NCBI GenBank assembly: GCA_054601695.1
Contig: BAAHQB010000070.1
Span: 744,001 to 808,000, forward strand
DNA length: 64,000 nucleotides
Direction of reading: 5' to 3'
Source: Amorphochlora amoebiformis
Lineage: Eukaryota > Cercozoa > Chlorarachniophyceae
Shown here: piece after piece, positions 1 to 57,467 of the stretch
Position numbering within the stretch: position 1 is the first letter of the stretch
Layout: every line of letters begins with the position of its first letter
Program-made: the position numbers and the translations under genes
The notes under the pieces: generated by a model
What the model saw: the letters and a program-made list of their open reading frames with translations, nothing else
Told to the model about the DNA's origin: nothing
The model's database searches: none

Positions 1-216
1 AATCGTGAGGGTTACGGTAGGGTTAGGGTATGAGTTAGGGTTAGGGTTAGGGTTAGGGTTTGAGTTAGGTTTGGGGTTAGGGTTGGGGTTAGAGGGTGGG
101 TAAACTTAAGCACCAGGTGACATATGCCCGCGCATCCATTGGCGACACACTCACAGAGACCTGATATGCGAAAGATTGTTTGTTTTGTGGAAAAAGATTT
201 ATACATATGCCTACAA

Positions 217-283
<67 letters not shown>

Positions 284-1158
284 TATATGTATATATATAT
301 ATACAGATATATATATAATTACATATATATATATATATATATATATATTGTATATAGAATATACATCAACACATAATTTTTCTACGATTTTTTTTTTTTA
401 AATGCAAAAATTTATATATACACACATACATATGTCATGTTTATATTTATATTATTCGCATGTACATGTATCTAATATGTATACATATAATTAAATATAT
501 ATTGTATGCGTAAAATATGTACATCTGATTGTGGATACTTTGTGATATATATACACTGCATATATGAAAATATCAGCAGCTATCTACTTGTCGACCCACG
601 ATTCGCATATTAAATGGCACCAAAAACGCATCAATTGGCAAGGAAATCGTCCCAAAGTTATGGTGATTATGAAATACCATTACAGCACTTGCCAAACGCC
701 GTGCACAACACGTCACAAGCCTCGCCACAGCTGACTCACCCACAAAACATACACAAAAACACGCGATTCGCCTCAAAACTTAGATATTTCACAAGTTGAG
801 AAGAGTTCTGGCGTGAAATCGGAAAAGAAATTTCGAAAATGACTTCTTAACTGCTCGCATGGCTCAACACACAGCGCACGACACAACACTGCCGCCATCT
901 GGCCGATTCCGGGAGTATGGCGTGACCAAGGGCTATGTTACATAATGTGCTATATCCAAAGGTAGATATCACGTTATCAAGATGTATAGATATACTGATA
1001 TATCAGAATGGATATGCATATATCCTAATAATATTGCACATACACGTGTCCACAGTCAGATATTATTTCGCCTCCATACATACCCAGCCACCCTCGACAC
1101 GTCGCGCGCGTAGTCTGGACTCGCTTCTCCGGGATTCTTGGCTCTAAAACAGAAAATA
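1..1158. other. 5' flank of the CYP51 gene: TTAGGG-like tract, TA array, unique DNA
   Basis: Positions 1-110 hold degenerate TTAGGG-type repeats on the + strand. A (TA)n array follows at about 215-350. From about 360 to 1158 the sequence is mostly unique and AT-rich, with higher GC near 560-930 and 1080-1158. No open frame here shows recognisable protein similarity. The stretch just before the ATG at 1159 presumably carries the promoter and 5' UTR of the CYP51 gene, but I see no clear core element. Confidence 0.6.
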
Positions 1159-2602
1159 ATGTTGCTCGTCATCGCCGCCTCACTGGCCGCCGTTCTACTG
1201 GGCCTGTATTTGGTATTCCACCTTGCTAATTCAGCCTCTCGATTCTTGTCGGGAGCCGCGATTGAGAATTTTATCCGAGATCCGGATTCGCATGTGATAG
1301 TTGAGCAAATGCTGGCATTCTACTCAGTATTTGGCGCCGAAACCCGTCAAGACCAAGGATGGGAAAACCTTGGCGCTGCCCCCGGTTTGGACTGAGCAGC
1401 TGGCAGGAGATGTGGTCTCTGAACCATGTTGTGTTTTGTTCACAGGTGTATACCGGAGGGATTCCCGTGATAGGGGGATTAATGAAGTTCATCTCCCACC
1501 CGCTCAAGGCCGTGCATGCTGGCTATGAGGAGAAGGTGAAACGTAACACAGAGAGATAGAGGAAAACGTAGCATATTTAAGCGAGCTTCCTCGAAAGCCA
1601 TCCGACGAATAACCATCATGATGATTTGCGACCTATATTCAGGGTGATTGCTTTACTATCGATATGATCGGTAAGAGACTTACTTTCCTCATCGGTCCCA
1701 AGGCCGGCGAGGTCTTCTTTAACTCCACGGACGCCGAACTTGGCCAGGAGGAGGTGATTAAAAATGGTAGCATCTCGTGAGAGGAAAACCAAATCTTTTA
1801 ACGTTGCATCGCCTCTAGGTATACAAATTCATGACCGCCGTGTTTGGCAAGGGCATTGTCTACGACGCACCGGCGCACATAAGGCGAGAAAATCCACCCG
1901 AGTGAATCGAACACATGTAAAGAAGCACGTGGATATAAACCCCCCTCGCAACAACGCTTAGAGATCCCTTTCATGATGGCCAGAACTTACCGTGGCTAGA
2001 AGTCTGACTGTGTCTCCATTTTTTGCGTTTAATTGGGCGGACTGGGTGCGATACGTGTGTTGGCGTTGGGATTGGGGTGGGCAACGGGATTGGATTTGGA
2101 TAAACAGGCATCAGCAGTTCAAGTTCCTTGGCAAGGGCCTCAAGACGGAGCGTCTAAAGTCGTACGTGCCTCTCATTGTCGAAGAGGCGCGCCGCTACCT
2201 CGACGAAAAGCTCGATAAGGAGGTGGGGATGATTCTTTTTTTCCCCTTGATTTGAGTGGTTAGTGTCGCGTGTGAACAATCTCTGCCCACGCTGCGTTGA
2301 ATCCTCATTTACTTCCCTTCTTGTGCTCAGAGCGGAGAGATCGACATCTTGGACACGATGAGTGAGATGCTGATTTTGACGTCGTCCCGCTGCCTGATGG
2401 GTAAGGATGTGCGAGAGAACCTCTTTGGCCAGGTATCGCGATCCTCCTCCTTCCAAACTAAAAACAGTTTGAGACGTATATTTTTGTATTGTTTAGAATG
2501 TATGCTTTCAGAAGTAAGGTAACATGAATGTAAATGTACATACCATATATATGTATAGATATGTATGTATAATATATATATTTCGATATCCTTTACATAA
2601 TT

Positions 2603-2633
<31 letters not shown>

Positions 2634-3120
2634 ACATTACATCATTTACAGTGATATGTTTCCAGTAGTGCGGCGATTTGGAATTAGACTATCCCTTAAA
2701 ACTAACATTTCTTACCCGCATTAGACTATCCCTTAAAACTAACATTTCTTCCCCAAACTCCCTTCCCAACCAGGTCGCGAATCTGTACCACGACCTCGAT
2801 CAAGGTAACTCACAAACCCTATCATATTATTTCAACCATCTTTCCTTCTCTATCCAACACTCTCACAGTGTCTATAAACAAATTAAGTACCAGTTAACAA
2901 TCCAGGTATCACCCCTCTCTCTGTGTTCATGCCCAACGCCCCAACGGCTGCACATCGTCGTCGTGATGAGGCACGCAAGGTCAATCCTAACCATCGATGT
3001 GCTCAACAACTTTTTTACAGTAAATATATGTATACAGTACATCTATAAATAAATAAATATATGTATTATGTACATATGTATATATGTGTGTATGTATGTA
3101 TATATATATTATATATACAC

Positions 3121-3169
<49 letters not shown>

Positions 3170-3520
3170 TATGTAAATAGGAGATGGTAGAGCTGTTCCG
3201 AAAGGTGATCAAGAAGCGCCGAGCGCAGACAGACATCGACACCAGTGACATGCTCGGGTGCAGATTCAACAGAGGAGAGACGAACGAGAGAAGGAGAAGA
3301 GAGAGAGAGGAGAGGGGATGAAACGGGAGCGAGACGAGAGTCGCAGGGAAATGATGCGATGGCGAGATGGCATTAGAACCTTATTGTGTGTTTGGTTGGA
3401 TTGTGGGTGATTTGCAGTTTCCTGTGCACGGTTCGATACAAGGGGGAGAAGGGCAAGGAAGGCCGCTTGCTCACGGTTGATGAGATCACGGGGTATGTAC
3501 TCTCTTAAGTATGATATATG

Positions 3521-3551
<31 letters not shown>

Positions 3552-3819
3552 GTAGTGTAAATATATATGAATACGATTCCACACATGTACGATGATGAGT
3601 TCGAATAGATTTACAGATTTATGATTTCTCTCGTGTTCCTTGGGGCATGTGTTCTAAGTAGCTACGGATATATCGACATGTTCTAAGTAGCTACGGATAT
3701 ATCGACATCAGATTCCTCATTGCTCTCCTGTTCGCGGGACAACATACAAGCTCAGTCACGTCTACGTGGACCATTCTATTCCTTCTCAACACCAATAAAA
3801 GGTTTGTATAAATGTATTT

Positions 3820-3863
<44 letters not shown>

Positions 3864-3881
3864 TACACATGTTATTACGTA

Positions 3882-3926
<45 letters not shown>

Positions 3927-3939
3927 GTAATATATATAT

Positions 3940-3970
<31 letters not shown>

Positions 3971-3983
3971 GCATATATACACA

Positions 3984-4052
<69 letters not shown>

Positions 4053-4359
4053 ATATGTTCATATAGGGGTTACCTGGATCGTATGCTTAAGGAGCTGGGG
4101 CAGTACGCCGACGTAAAGAATGTAAATTCACATATATAAACATGAAACAGAATCTACGAAACCAAAATCACACACTTCCTACATGTATTTAAATATCCGT
4201 GTGTTATTTTTTATTATTGTAATAATACTAACAGTAACAATAATATATGTACACGTGTAAATAGATCATAGACGTATTTATTTAAGCTATCCCTTGACCC
4301 AAACCTATTTACTGCCTGGATATAGCATTGGCATATATATATATACATATATATATATA

Positions 4360-4445
<86 letters not shown>

Positions 4446-4644
4446 CTACAGGGAGGATGCCGTGATATTGACTATGATGATACTACGAAGCTTGAGTAAG
4501 AATTAACGCAATAGCTAAAAAACACACACAAGAAACGGAGTATGTAGGCCGAACCGAAATAATAAAGCCATAGAAAACGCGACTATGCATCAGACATTTA
4601 TATTCAGCCGTATCTAAACATACATGCATACACAAATACACATG

Positions 4645-4696
<52 letters not shown>

Positions 4697-5118
4697 TAGA
4701 GCATAATGTAAGTATGTGTATATATTGATGGTAATATGCATTTGTTTAGGTTTACTGAGAGCTGTATCCAAGAAGGCCTTCGCATGTTCCCGCCCCTAAT
4801 TCTCCTCATGCGCCAAGTTCGAAAGGTTTACGCATAACAAACACATATCACTGCTCCACCGCGTTAAAGCATGTCTTCAGATATACATGCGTTGCAACTA
4901 TGCATGTCTTGAGACATATGCGTTGCACAATGCATGTCTTGAGACATATACGTTGCTCAATGCATGTCTTGAGGCATATGCGTTGCACTATGCATATCCT
5001 GGGGCATATGCATGGCATTATGCGTGCGTATGTTTTTACGTGTGCTTAGAGAGAACATTATACAAATATATGTAGATAGTGTATGTAGGTAAATGTTTTT
5101 GTATGTATATATGCATGT

Positions 5119-5158
<40 letters not shown>

Positions 5159-5334
5159 CATATACATATATAGGGGAGACAATATGGCAAGTATGGGATC
5201 CCAAAAGGCGACGTGGTCCGTATTCATAGATTCATATAGATATTTATAATATATATATATATATATATATATTTCCTCGCGCATGTAGAATATATTTGTA
5301 AATCTTGAAGTATGTAATAACAACTTATACACAC

Positions 5335-5374
<40 letters not shown>

Positions 5375-5375
5375 G

Positions 5376-5412
<37 letters not shown>

Positions 5413-5512
5413 ACATATATATATATATACATATAATATACGCATATCAGGTTGTGACCTCCCCCGCGGCCTCTATGCGTCTCGATAGCGTATTTAAGAA
5501 GGTACATCATAC

Positions 5513-5579
<67 letters not shown>

Positions 5580-6096
5580 TATTTGTATGTACATACAGGC
5601 CGACTTGTACAACCCAGAGCGATGGGCGCGATCCAAGGTACGATATGATGCAACAACATAAAACGCATTTCAATATTTAAATAAATATATCTACATATAA
5701 TATATATATATATATATGTATATATATTATATACATTAGAATCTGCCCCGGTACTCTTTCATCGGATTTGGCGGCGGGCGCCATGCGTGTCTCGGCGGAG
5801 CATTTGCGTACTTCAACCTCCTTCCTCGCCCTTGCTCTCTCCATGTGTCTATCTATCTATCATCTTCCATTGCCCTTGCTCTCTCACTCTATCTCTTAAT
5901 CTTGCCCTGGCTCTCTCTCTTTCTCCCCTCTCCTCTCTCTTCATCTTCCCTCCCTATCATTATCTCTCTCTTCATTCTCTCATCTCTCTTTCTTGCTCTC
6001 TTCGCCTCTCTCTTCTCTCTCCGTCTATCTCTTTCGCTCTTCCCACTATTCTACTCTCGATAATAACAATCAGATCATATACACATATTTTTTACA

Positions 6097-6148
<52 letters not shown>

Positions 6149-6228
6149 GTATATATATATATATATGTGTATATATATATATATATATATGTATGTATAT
6201 TATGCAAATACCATTCATATACATCTAC

Positions 6229-6272
<44 letters not shown>

Positions 6273-6801
6273 TGTGTGTGTGTCTATATGGCTTGGTATT
6301 ATCTAAGTGTTTGAAGCAATTGTGATATGCCCGGCATGGATACACCCTAACGGATTTAACGGATGTAACAGATGTAACGGATGTAACGGATGTAACGAAT
6401 ACGAATACTCTCCTCTCGATTATACCACTCATAACCACATGCATCTTACAACCCAGCTGTCATACGAAAGATTTAATTATGAGTGTGTGAAGTTGATATA
6501 TGTTGACGGATGTGGTCAGATATCTGCAGATGAAGTGTATCTTTACGGTGTTGTTCAACCGTTATCGTCTCGAACCTGTCTCGGAACAAATGCCCACTCC
6601 CAACTATGCTGCCATGGTCAATATATATGTCTGTACATATACATTGTTATGTTTGTAGATAGATATATAAATAATGTAGAATTCCATTTGGTGTCCCCCT
6701 CTCAGGTGGTGGGGCCCAAGCATTCAAAAGCCACACGTGTCAAATACCGCAGAAGAACATCCGAAGACATCAAAGCCTCCATCAACTTAGGTACTGTTAA
6801 A

Positions 6802-6833
<32 letters not shown>

Positions 6834-7302
6834 AATATATATATATATACCCTCCCCCCTCTGAAAAAAGATAAAAACGTTTTAATTACGTTAGACGATT
6901 ATGTAATATATACACGCAAGCAAATACCACGATACCACAACACTACAATACCAAAACCCCTCTCCCCTTCTCTAGATATCGCCCCGCTCATGGTGGCCGA
7001 CACTAAGCTGCAGCCCCCCGCCGGCGCCGAGCATAAGGAGTATACGATGGAAGAGGTATTCATGTAGAGACATACCCACAGGGGACATGAGTAGAGGTTG
7101 ATGTTTTGTGTTGCTGGAATCCGTTGTTTTGTGTTGCTGCTGCTGCTTTCAGGGAAGGCAGAATGTGCACGTGTACATGTTTACATATACACATGTATTT
7201 ATGTACACATAGATTTATCGCGTGTGTGTGTGTTTGTATCGACTTGGATAAATGAAAATCTTTGTAATGCCTGCGGTGTATAATAATACAGCTGATGAAT
7301 GA

Positions 7303-7378
<76 letters not shown>

Positions 7379-7639
7379 CATGATAATGTTTACGGGTACA
7401 CATATATACACAGAATGTGTATGATAATGTTTGTAATGCCTTTGGTGTCCACATACTACATCTAACGGGTACACATACTACATTTGTTTCACGGGTACAC
7501 ATTTATATATTATCTAGAAATTATGGAAATATATCAGACGTGTTACTTGTGTGCATATATGTTATATATCTATAAAGATGTAAATTATATTTGTATAAAT
7601 ACATACCCATATATATATATATATATATAATATAATATA

Positions 7640-7670
<31 letters not shown>

Positions 7671-7784
7671 GTATAATATATGTGTATATATAATATATAT
7701 GTGTATATATGTTTATATTATATATATTACATTTTATGGTGTGTAGATGAATGTGTATTCAGAATATATTATAAATACATGCAC

Positions 7785-7821
<37 letters not shown>

Positions 7822-8264
7822 GGTTTAGGTGAGCAAGCACAATAGTGAAAAGGACCTCTGGATAGTGATTGATGGACTAGTGTTCGATGTCACCGACTAT
7901 TTCGGACAACATCCTGGGTATTCACTCCCTCCCCCCTCGTCATTCTCTCGATCAAAACCCATGTCTATGTCTCCCTCCAGAATCTCTCTCCTTGTATGAA
8001 GATGTCGTGATAGTGAGCTCTCTTTCTCTCTTTCTTCGCAAGTCCTCTTTATCTATCTTGTCTCACAACTTTTTCTGCACTAGTATTTTTGTGTGCATGC
8101 ATGTATTTATAGATGGTAACTGTGGTTTCAGCGGTGTGGGAATCCTTAATAACGCGGGTGGAGATTCTACGGTCGGGTTCAAGGGACCGCAGCACCCCTC
8201 TCATGTGCTGGTCAGGATAATTTTCATACGTATGCAACATATATACATGTGTGTTTGTTTCGTG

Positions 8265-8301
<37 letters not shown>

Positions 8302-8409
8302 TTAATATGTATTACATACACGTGTGCAAGTGCTATTAACATCGGAAATCTATTACCCTTCCAGACAACCGTTATGCAGTTTTACAAGGGAAAGCTGAAG
8401 GAAGCTTAA
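1159..8409 (+). CDS. CYP51: Sterol 14-alpha-demethylase (CYP51) fused to a C-terminal cytochrome b5 domain
   Basis: 25 exons: 1159-1293, 1328-1384, 1446-1535, 1643-1753, 1819-1901, 2108-2222, 2331-2432, 2774-2804, 2906-2979, 3181-3257, 3418-3492, 3712-3801, 4067-4121, 4452-4495, 4750-4825, 5174-5215, 5451-5501, 5599-5637, 5740-5807, 6520-6616, 6706-6790, 6976-7055, 7829-7917, 8132-8210, 8365-8409. They sum to 1890 nt (629 aa) with phase kept at every junction. Visible in order: an N-terminal membrane anchor (aa 1-24), [13 protein letters not shown], the I-helix AGQHTSS (325-331), the ExxR motif EGLR (388-391), the heme loop [10 protein letters not shown] with Cys466, and the CYP51-typical VVGPK end. 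A linker leads into a b5 fold with HPGG (His587) and FKGPQH (His610) as axial heme ligands. CYP51 removes the 14-alpha methyl group of sterols at the ER. Known family members are about 500 aa and lack b5. Least certain are the first intron (34 nt) and therefore the exact N terminus. Confidence 0.93.
7829..8409 (+). other. Cytochrome b5 heme-binding domain exons of the CYP51 fusion
   Basis: Exons 7829-7917, 8132-8210 and 8365-8409 encode [26 protein letters not shown] and [10 protein letters not shown], then a short lysine-rich tail before TAA at 8407-8409. The intron between the first two splits the HPGG motif after HPG. The preceding exon (6976-7055) is the linker. It joins the P450 end in phase, without a stop codon, so the fusion is a property of the reading frame rather than of two neighbouring genes. 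Confidence 0.9.
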
Positions 8410-8887
8410 ATACCGTGGAGTTCTAGATCTAGATGTACTAGTCAAACACATCTAGCTAGCTAGGGCTCCGCTAGTCATGATTTTATCTAATGTTAATCAT
8501 AGAAGGTACCAGTCTAGCTCAGTCTAGTCAGTATAGTCCATTCAAATCAGTTCAAATGACGTACAGTAAATATCTCGAATATTTTTCATTTATATAAATA
8601 CTTGGTGTAATAAGCATTGCGTCAATCAGCTGATGATTCTCTAGTTCTATTGAAATGCATTATCAAGTTATCTAGAGTTATGTCTAGTATCTAGAGTATG
8701 TAATATTATTAGCTAGTTAGAGTACTAGCTAGCTAGGTTCTCCTGATAGTAATAGTCACTAAGAGTCACTCTAGCTCTAGTAGTATAGCCTCTGGAGCCT
8801 TGGAAGATCTACTCGACTTCGGGCCGACGTGAGTTGCAGTCTCCTAGGTCTCTGACTGGAACGAGGCTAGTATAGCTAGCATAGAGT
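8410..8887. other. Tail-to-tail intergenic region, CTAG-rich
   Basis: This 478-bp space separates the stop of CYP51-b5 (+) from the stop of the ABC transporter (-). It is free of long TA arrays and minisatellites but dense in CTAG and TCTAGA-like words, scattered rather than in tandem. Both 3' UTRs and polyadenylation sites must lie here or overlap across it. The regions at 41421-42090 and 54650-54850, also at gene ends, have the same look. Confidence 0.7.
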
Positions 8888-37282
<28,395 letters not shown>

Positions 37283-37641
37283 AGAGAGAGGCGATGGGCG
37301 CGATCCAGGGAATTCTTTACTCCCGGGGATCCCTGGGGATCCCGGGTGAATCCCAAAGGAATGGCGGAGAGAGGAAACAGCTTCGTTCGAGGCGTTGATT
37401 GTGGACGTTCACTTTCGACAAACGATGGAGGAGCCGCACATTGTATGAAGATTAACCAGCGCAGCTTGGAAGTAATGTTGATATCTAAGGCGAGACTATT
37501 TCGCGTAGGTATTGAACAGCAAATGGGTGCACACCATATCGACGCGGCTGCCGGTAGTAGCAATTGAGCTCCATTTTACTGCTCCAGGGAGCTGATATTG
37601 GCAGGATACTTACTACATCATCTTCCCATTAGGCTGTTCGA
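37283..37641. promoter_or_regulatory. Bidirectional promoter between the ABC transporter and FAM161 genes
   Basis: The two start codons (37282 on -, 37642 on +) are 359 bp apart, head to head. The interval has balanced composition and no TA arrays. It contains a GATCCC-rich near-palindromic cluster at about 37325-37355 (GGGGATCCCTGGGGATCCCG). No TATA box is obvious. Transcription start sites cannot be placed from sequence alone. Confidence 0.6.
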
Positions 37642-41420
<3,779 letters not shown>

Positions 41421-42094
41421 CCTCAGTGAACCACTGAGCCTTCAAGTTAAAGTACTAGAAGTCTTTAATAACGCGACGCATCATCTAGATCATAATGAAA
41501 TATCACAGTCTTAGTTAAACTCTATATATCATTCTAGAACTTACCACATCTCTAGCATCTACTAGATCTAGAGATAGATCTAGGCAGTAATAAAATTAGT
41601 TAATACTTGCGTCGATTCCAAGGGATCTACATTTCCTGTTTCTACTAATTAATTTAAATAAACTTGCAGATACTGGATAAATCACCACAGATATCTAGGA
41701 TATATATATATATATATATATATATCATGATGGTATTCAGAAATTATTGCACGTAACCGCATAGAAATATATATATATATATATATATACATATATAGAA
41801 ATAGTACTACAATAAGATCCATATAAATATATATATATATATATATATATCTAGATATATACCTAGATATATATATATATATTTATATGTATATATATAG
41901 AAATAGTCTAGATAGTACTACAATAAGATCCGTAAACGTGTAAAGTTTCTGTCTAGAGATCGAATCTATCGAAAATACTGTAGTATTAACTAGATAAAAT
42001 ATTTCTAGTAAATTATTCTCAAGAACACTAGTAGATGACTATAACCGACCTAAGCGACTCAAAAATTCACATTAAGACATATATCTCTATCGAC
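41421..42094. other. Tail-to-tail region between FAM161 and the BT1 transporter, CTAG-rich
   Basis: The FAM161 stop (+) faces the 3' end of the BT1 gene (-). The DNA is AT-rich, with short TA runs and many TCTAGA, CTAGAT and CTAG words that are not in tandem, like the 8410-8887 region. It must contain both 3' UTRs. Confidence 0.7.
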
Positions 42095-42261
42095 TTATGA
42101 CTTCTCAGCGCTACTGAAACTCAACCTTCCCAATCCAATCCCCTCCTCCTCTTGCAAAGGCGAACTCACCACGTCTAGCACGTGTCGCGAGCCTCTTTGG
42201 CTGCTTCCGGCCTCATCTTCTAAGCGTAGGACTATTTCCTCGTTTCCCACTACGGAGTTGT

Positions 42262-51484
<9,223 letters not shown>

Positions 51485-51758
51485 GCTGACAGACAGAGGG
51501 GAGCCATTTTTGAGTCTTTGACAACCAGCCGATATTCTTTTTATTTATTTTCGATTTTTCGGGGAGCTAAAAAATGCTTTGAAACTTCGAAACCGTTTCA
51601 AAACTGTTAAGATTGCGCTCTGTATCCGACAAACTGCTTTTCCGTGTCTTTTCCGGTAAGTTCTCCCTGCTTCTTTAGAAATAAAAAGGCGGGCAAACTG
51701 GTGCGACACGTGCCAAAAGACCCCACGGTGCCGCTTTACCGACCGCCCACGTCCGAGC
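51485..51758. promoter_or_regulatory. Bidirectional promoter between the BT1 transporter and seven-helix protein genes
   Basis: The start codons at 51484 (-) and 51759 (+) lie 274 bp apart head to head. The interval has no TA array, an AT-rich core near 51530-51560 and moderate GC elsewhere. As in the other head-to-head pair, no canonical TATA box stands out. Confidence 0.6.
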
Positions 51759-54641
<2,883 letters not shown>

Positions 54642-55120
54642 TACTCCGACACACGCACCTCCGCCGTCCAGGCCACCCATCCCCATGCATGGTCACCTAG
54701 GCTATCCAGGTAATCCAGTCTGTCCAGGCTATCCAGGCTACCTAGGTTATCAAGGCTATTATCTAGCCTAGGCTCGCCTAGCTTAGCCTAGGCTAATTAG
54801 GCTAACCTAGCCTAGGCTAAGGCTATGTAGGCAAGCTATCAGGCCTGTCCACAACACCCTATCTGGCTTATTCGGGGTAACTGCGCTGTATACATATCTA
54901 TGCTATTATTAGCGACAACGTTAACTTATCGTCATGAATAGCTCGAGTGCACTCAGCTTACTAAACTACGCTCAAATTGTCGCACTGTACATGTTAACTT
55001 ATCGGCTTATCACCTTGCTTCTCACACCTGGACATGTTAACCTATCATATTGCACAATCATGCTAACTTTTCATATTCTACAATCATGCTGTGTCTCAAT
55101 ACATGTCATCACGTAAATAT
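54642..55120. other. 3' flank of the seven-helix gene, CTAG-rich
   Basis: Directly after the stop the sequence is packed with CCTAGGCTA, CTATCCAGG and CTAGCC words (54690-54850), partly tandem. It is the third gene-end region with high CTAG density. No gene seen. Confidence 0.65.
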
Positions 55121-55175
55121 GTGATATATATATATATATATAATATATATATATATATATACACATATATATATG

Positions 55176-55215
<40 letters not shown>

Positions 55216-55332
55216 TACAATAACCCTAACCCTAACCCTAACCACTATATCCCCACCCAGTGGAGGAGTCAATGGTCCTAGGACTAAGACATGCTGAATA
55301 ATCTCATCCTAACCCTAACCCACATACATACA

Positions 55333-55383
<51 letters not shown>

Positions 55384-55389
55384 AGTATG

Positions 55390-55436
<47 letters not shown>

Positions 55437-55476
55437 GTATATATATATATGTATATATGTGTATATATATTGTATA

Positions 55477-55573
<97 letters not shown>

Positions 55574-55611
55574 ATATATATGTACACACACACATTTTAT
55601 ATATATGTATG

Positions 55612-55656
<45 letters not shown>

Positions 55657-55732
55657 GTATGTATACACTATACACACACACACACATATGTGTATATGTA
55701 TATATATATATATTATATACACATATATACAT

Positions 55733-55788
<56 letters not shown>

Positions 55789-55789
55789 A

Positions 55790-55844
<55 letters not shown>

Positions 55845-55939
55845 GTGTTTCCATACATGTACATATATTTATTATATATGTTTACATACATGTACATATA
55901 TTCATTATATATTTGTATATGTGTATATATATTCTATAC

Positions 55940-56012
<73 letters not shown>

Positions 56013-56037
56013 TACATATACACATATATATACACAC

Positions 56038-56078
<41 letters not shown>

Positions 56079-56079
56079 G

Positions 56080-56121
<42 letters not shown>

Positions 56122-56125
56122 TCTA
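55120..56125. repeat. TA arrays surrounding a telomere-linked element
   Basis: (TA)n arrays at 55124-55216 and 55334-56125 flank 55217-55320. That segment contains CCCTAA repeats on both sides of a 70-bp unique element related to 27888-27945. Confidence 0.9.
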
Positions 56126-57467
56126 AGTAATGATTATTATATTGAATAGTATTGATAATAATCTAGATAATTACAGTTATAATAATAATAATTTATCGTT
56201 TATACACGTACAGCATGATTTGATTAGTACGGTAAAAACGGCTGCTTGACCTGTTTTTGTTAACACCACTAAAGGTGTTGCATTTAATTAGGTTCCGGCG
56301 TGAACTGTTGAACGGTTGTACAACTTTTACTGGCACTGATATCCCAGTGATGGGCCCACAAATACTTGTAAGTGTTGCCGGCCTCGCTGTTGGCCAGTGT
56401 TATCTATTGTTTCTGGCGGATAGTGCGTTGTCCGGAAACTCCATGTGTGAGTTGATTATAATTATTGTATGTGTCGTCGGTGTACGTATTATTATTAAAA
56501 GACAGTACAAGTTGGTATCAAATTATGTCGTACGTACGCATCGTCGAGTGAGTATAATATTGGTCTAATTATTCACTGGTTCGTAGTACGTAGTACGTAC
56601 GGAATAGACTAGGTTACAGACTCAGCGGTACGTATCTTGTTGGCTTATCATCCGTACGTATGTTGTACGTAGGACTTGTCGTACGATGCTGGTACGTATG
56701 TTTATGTCATACGTATACAGTATTGCATACAGTATCATATTATTCGTATACGCGCGTACGCATATGAAGTTGGCACGTATCATAGCAAACCATGAGCGGC
56801 AATCTCTAGTCGCCCAATATTTATTCAATTATATATTTTTATATATATATATATATATACATACATATATATATGCATATAATATATGAATATGAAGTAC
56901 AAGTTATATGTATATATTATATGCATACTGTATATATTTATTGGCATTCAACTCCACTTCCTCTGACACTCTTTGGCTTCGCCTCCGCCTACGACGTCGC
57001 GTCAATAACGACTATCGTTTCGTGTCGGAGTCGTTCTGTCCACTAACAATTAAAAAATCGATCTCTGATAAATTCGCCGACATAATTTGTAAATAATTAT
57101 ACGTTATCCGGATTCGAGAGTCTAGATGTATTGGGTTAAGTACACTGCACTATTCAAGTGTACACATTACTATAATACGCTCGCCAACGACGGCCGTATC
57201 ATTAAGTTGGGCTAAAGACTATGACACGGATAGCTATTGAAATGGCAGCGTTACAGGCGAGTCGGAGGCGGAGCCGGACTAAACTAGTAGATTACTGATA
57301 TATACTGATATATTACGCTTGCTAATATATCAGTATATGTCAGTGATGATTCAGTCATACATCACGGGTCATTCATAATGTTACGATATTTGGTAAACTG
57401 GATCTACATCCACATCTAATAAATCTGTGGCTTGAAAGCAAGTTATAAGGTGAGCTATGGGCCATGC
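56126..57467. other. Unique intergenic DNA without a supportable gene
   Basis: Mostly unique sequence with many CGTACGTA words (56520-56780) and one short TA array (about 56836-56885). Small open frames exist (for example 56257-56568 and 56908-57096), but none shows family motifs, and I could not link them by splicing. Confidence 0.5.

Noticed and set aside
1-110. Possible chromosome end (TTAGGG repeats at the left edge)
   Set aside because: The repeats are degenerate and G-rich on the + strand. A left telomere would read CCCTAA on +. Similar tracts recur inside the window.
42095-42261. Alternative C-terminal frame of the BT1 gene ending at 42095
   Set aside because: It looks coding in composition, but the phase from the preceding helix exon leads to the stop at 42262. 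Kept only as an alternative ending.
56257-56568. 103-codon frame (+) with hydrophobic segments
   Set aside because: No motif, no splice partner, and surrounded by CGTACGTA-rich unique DNA. Chance frame is more likely.
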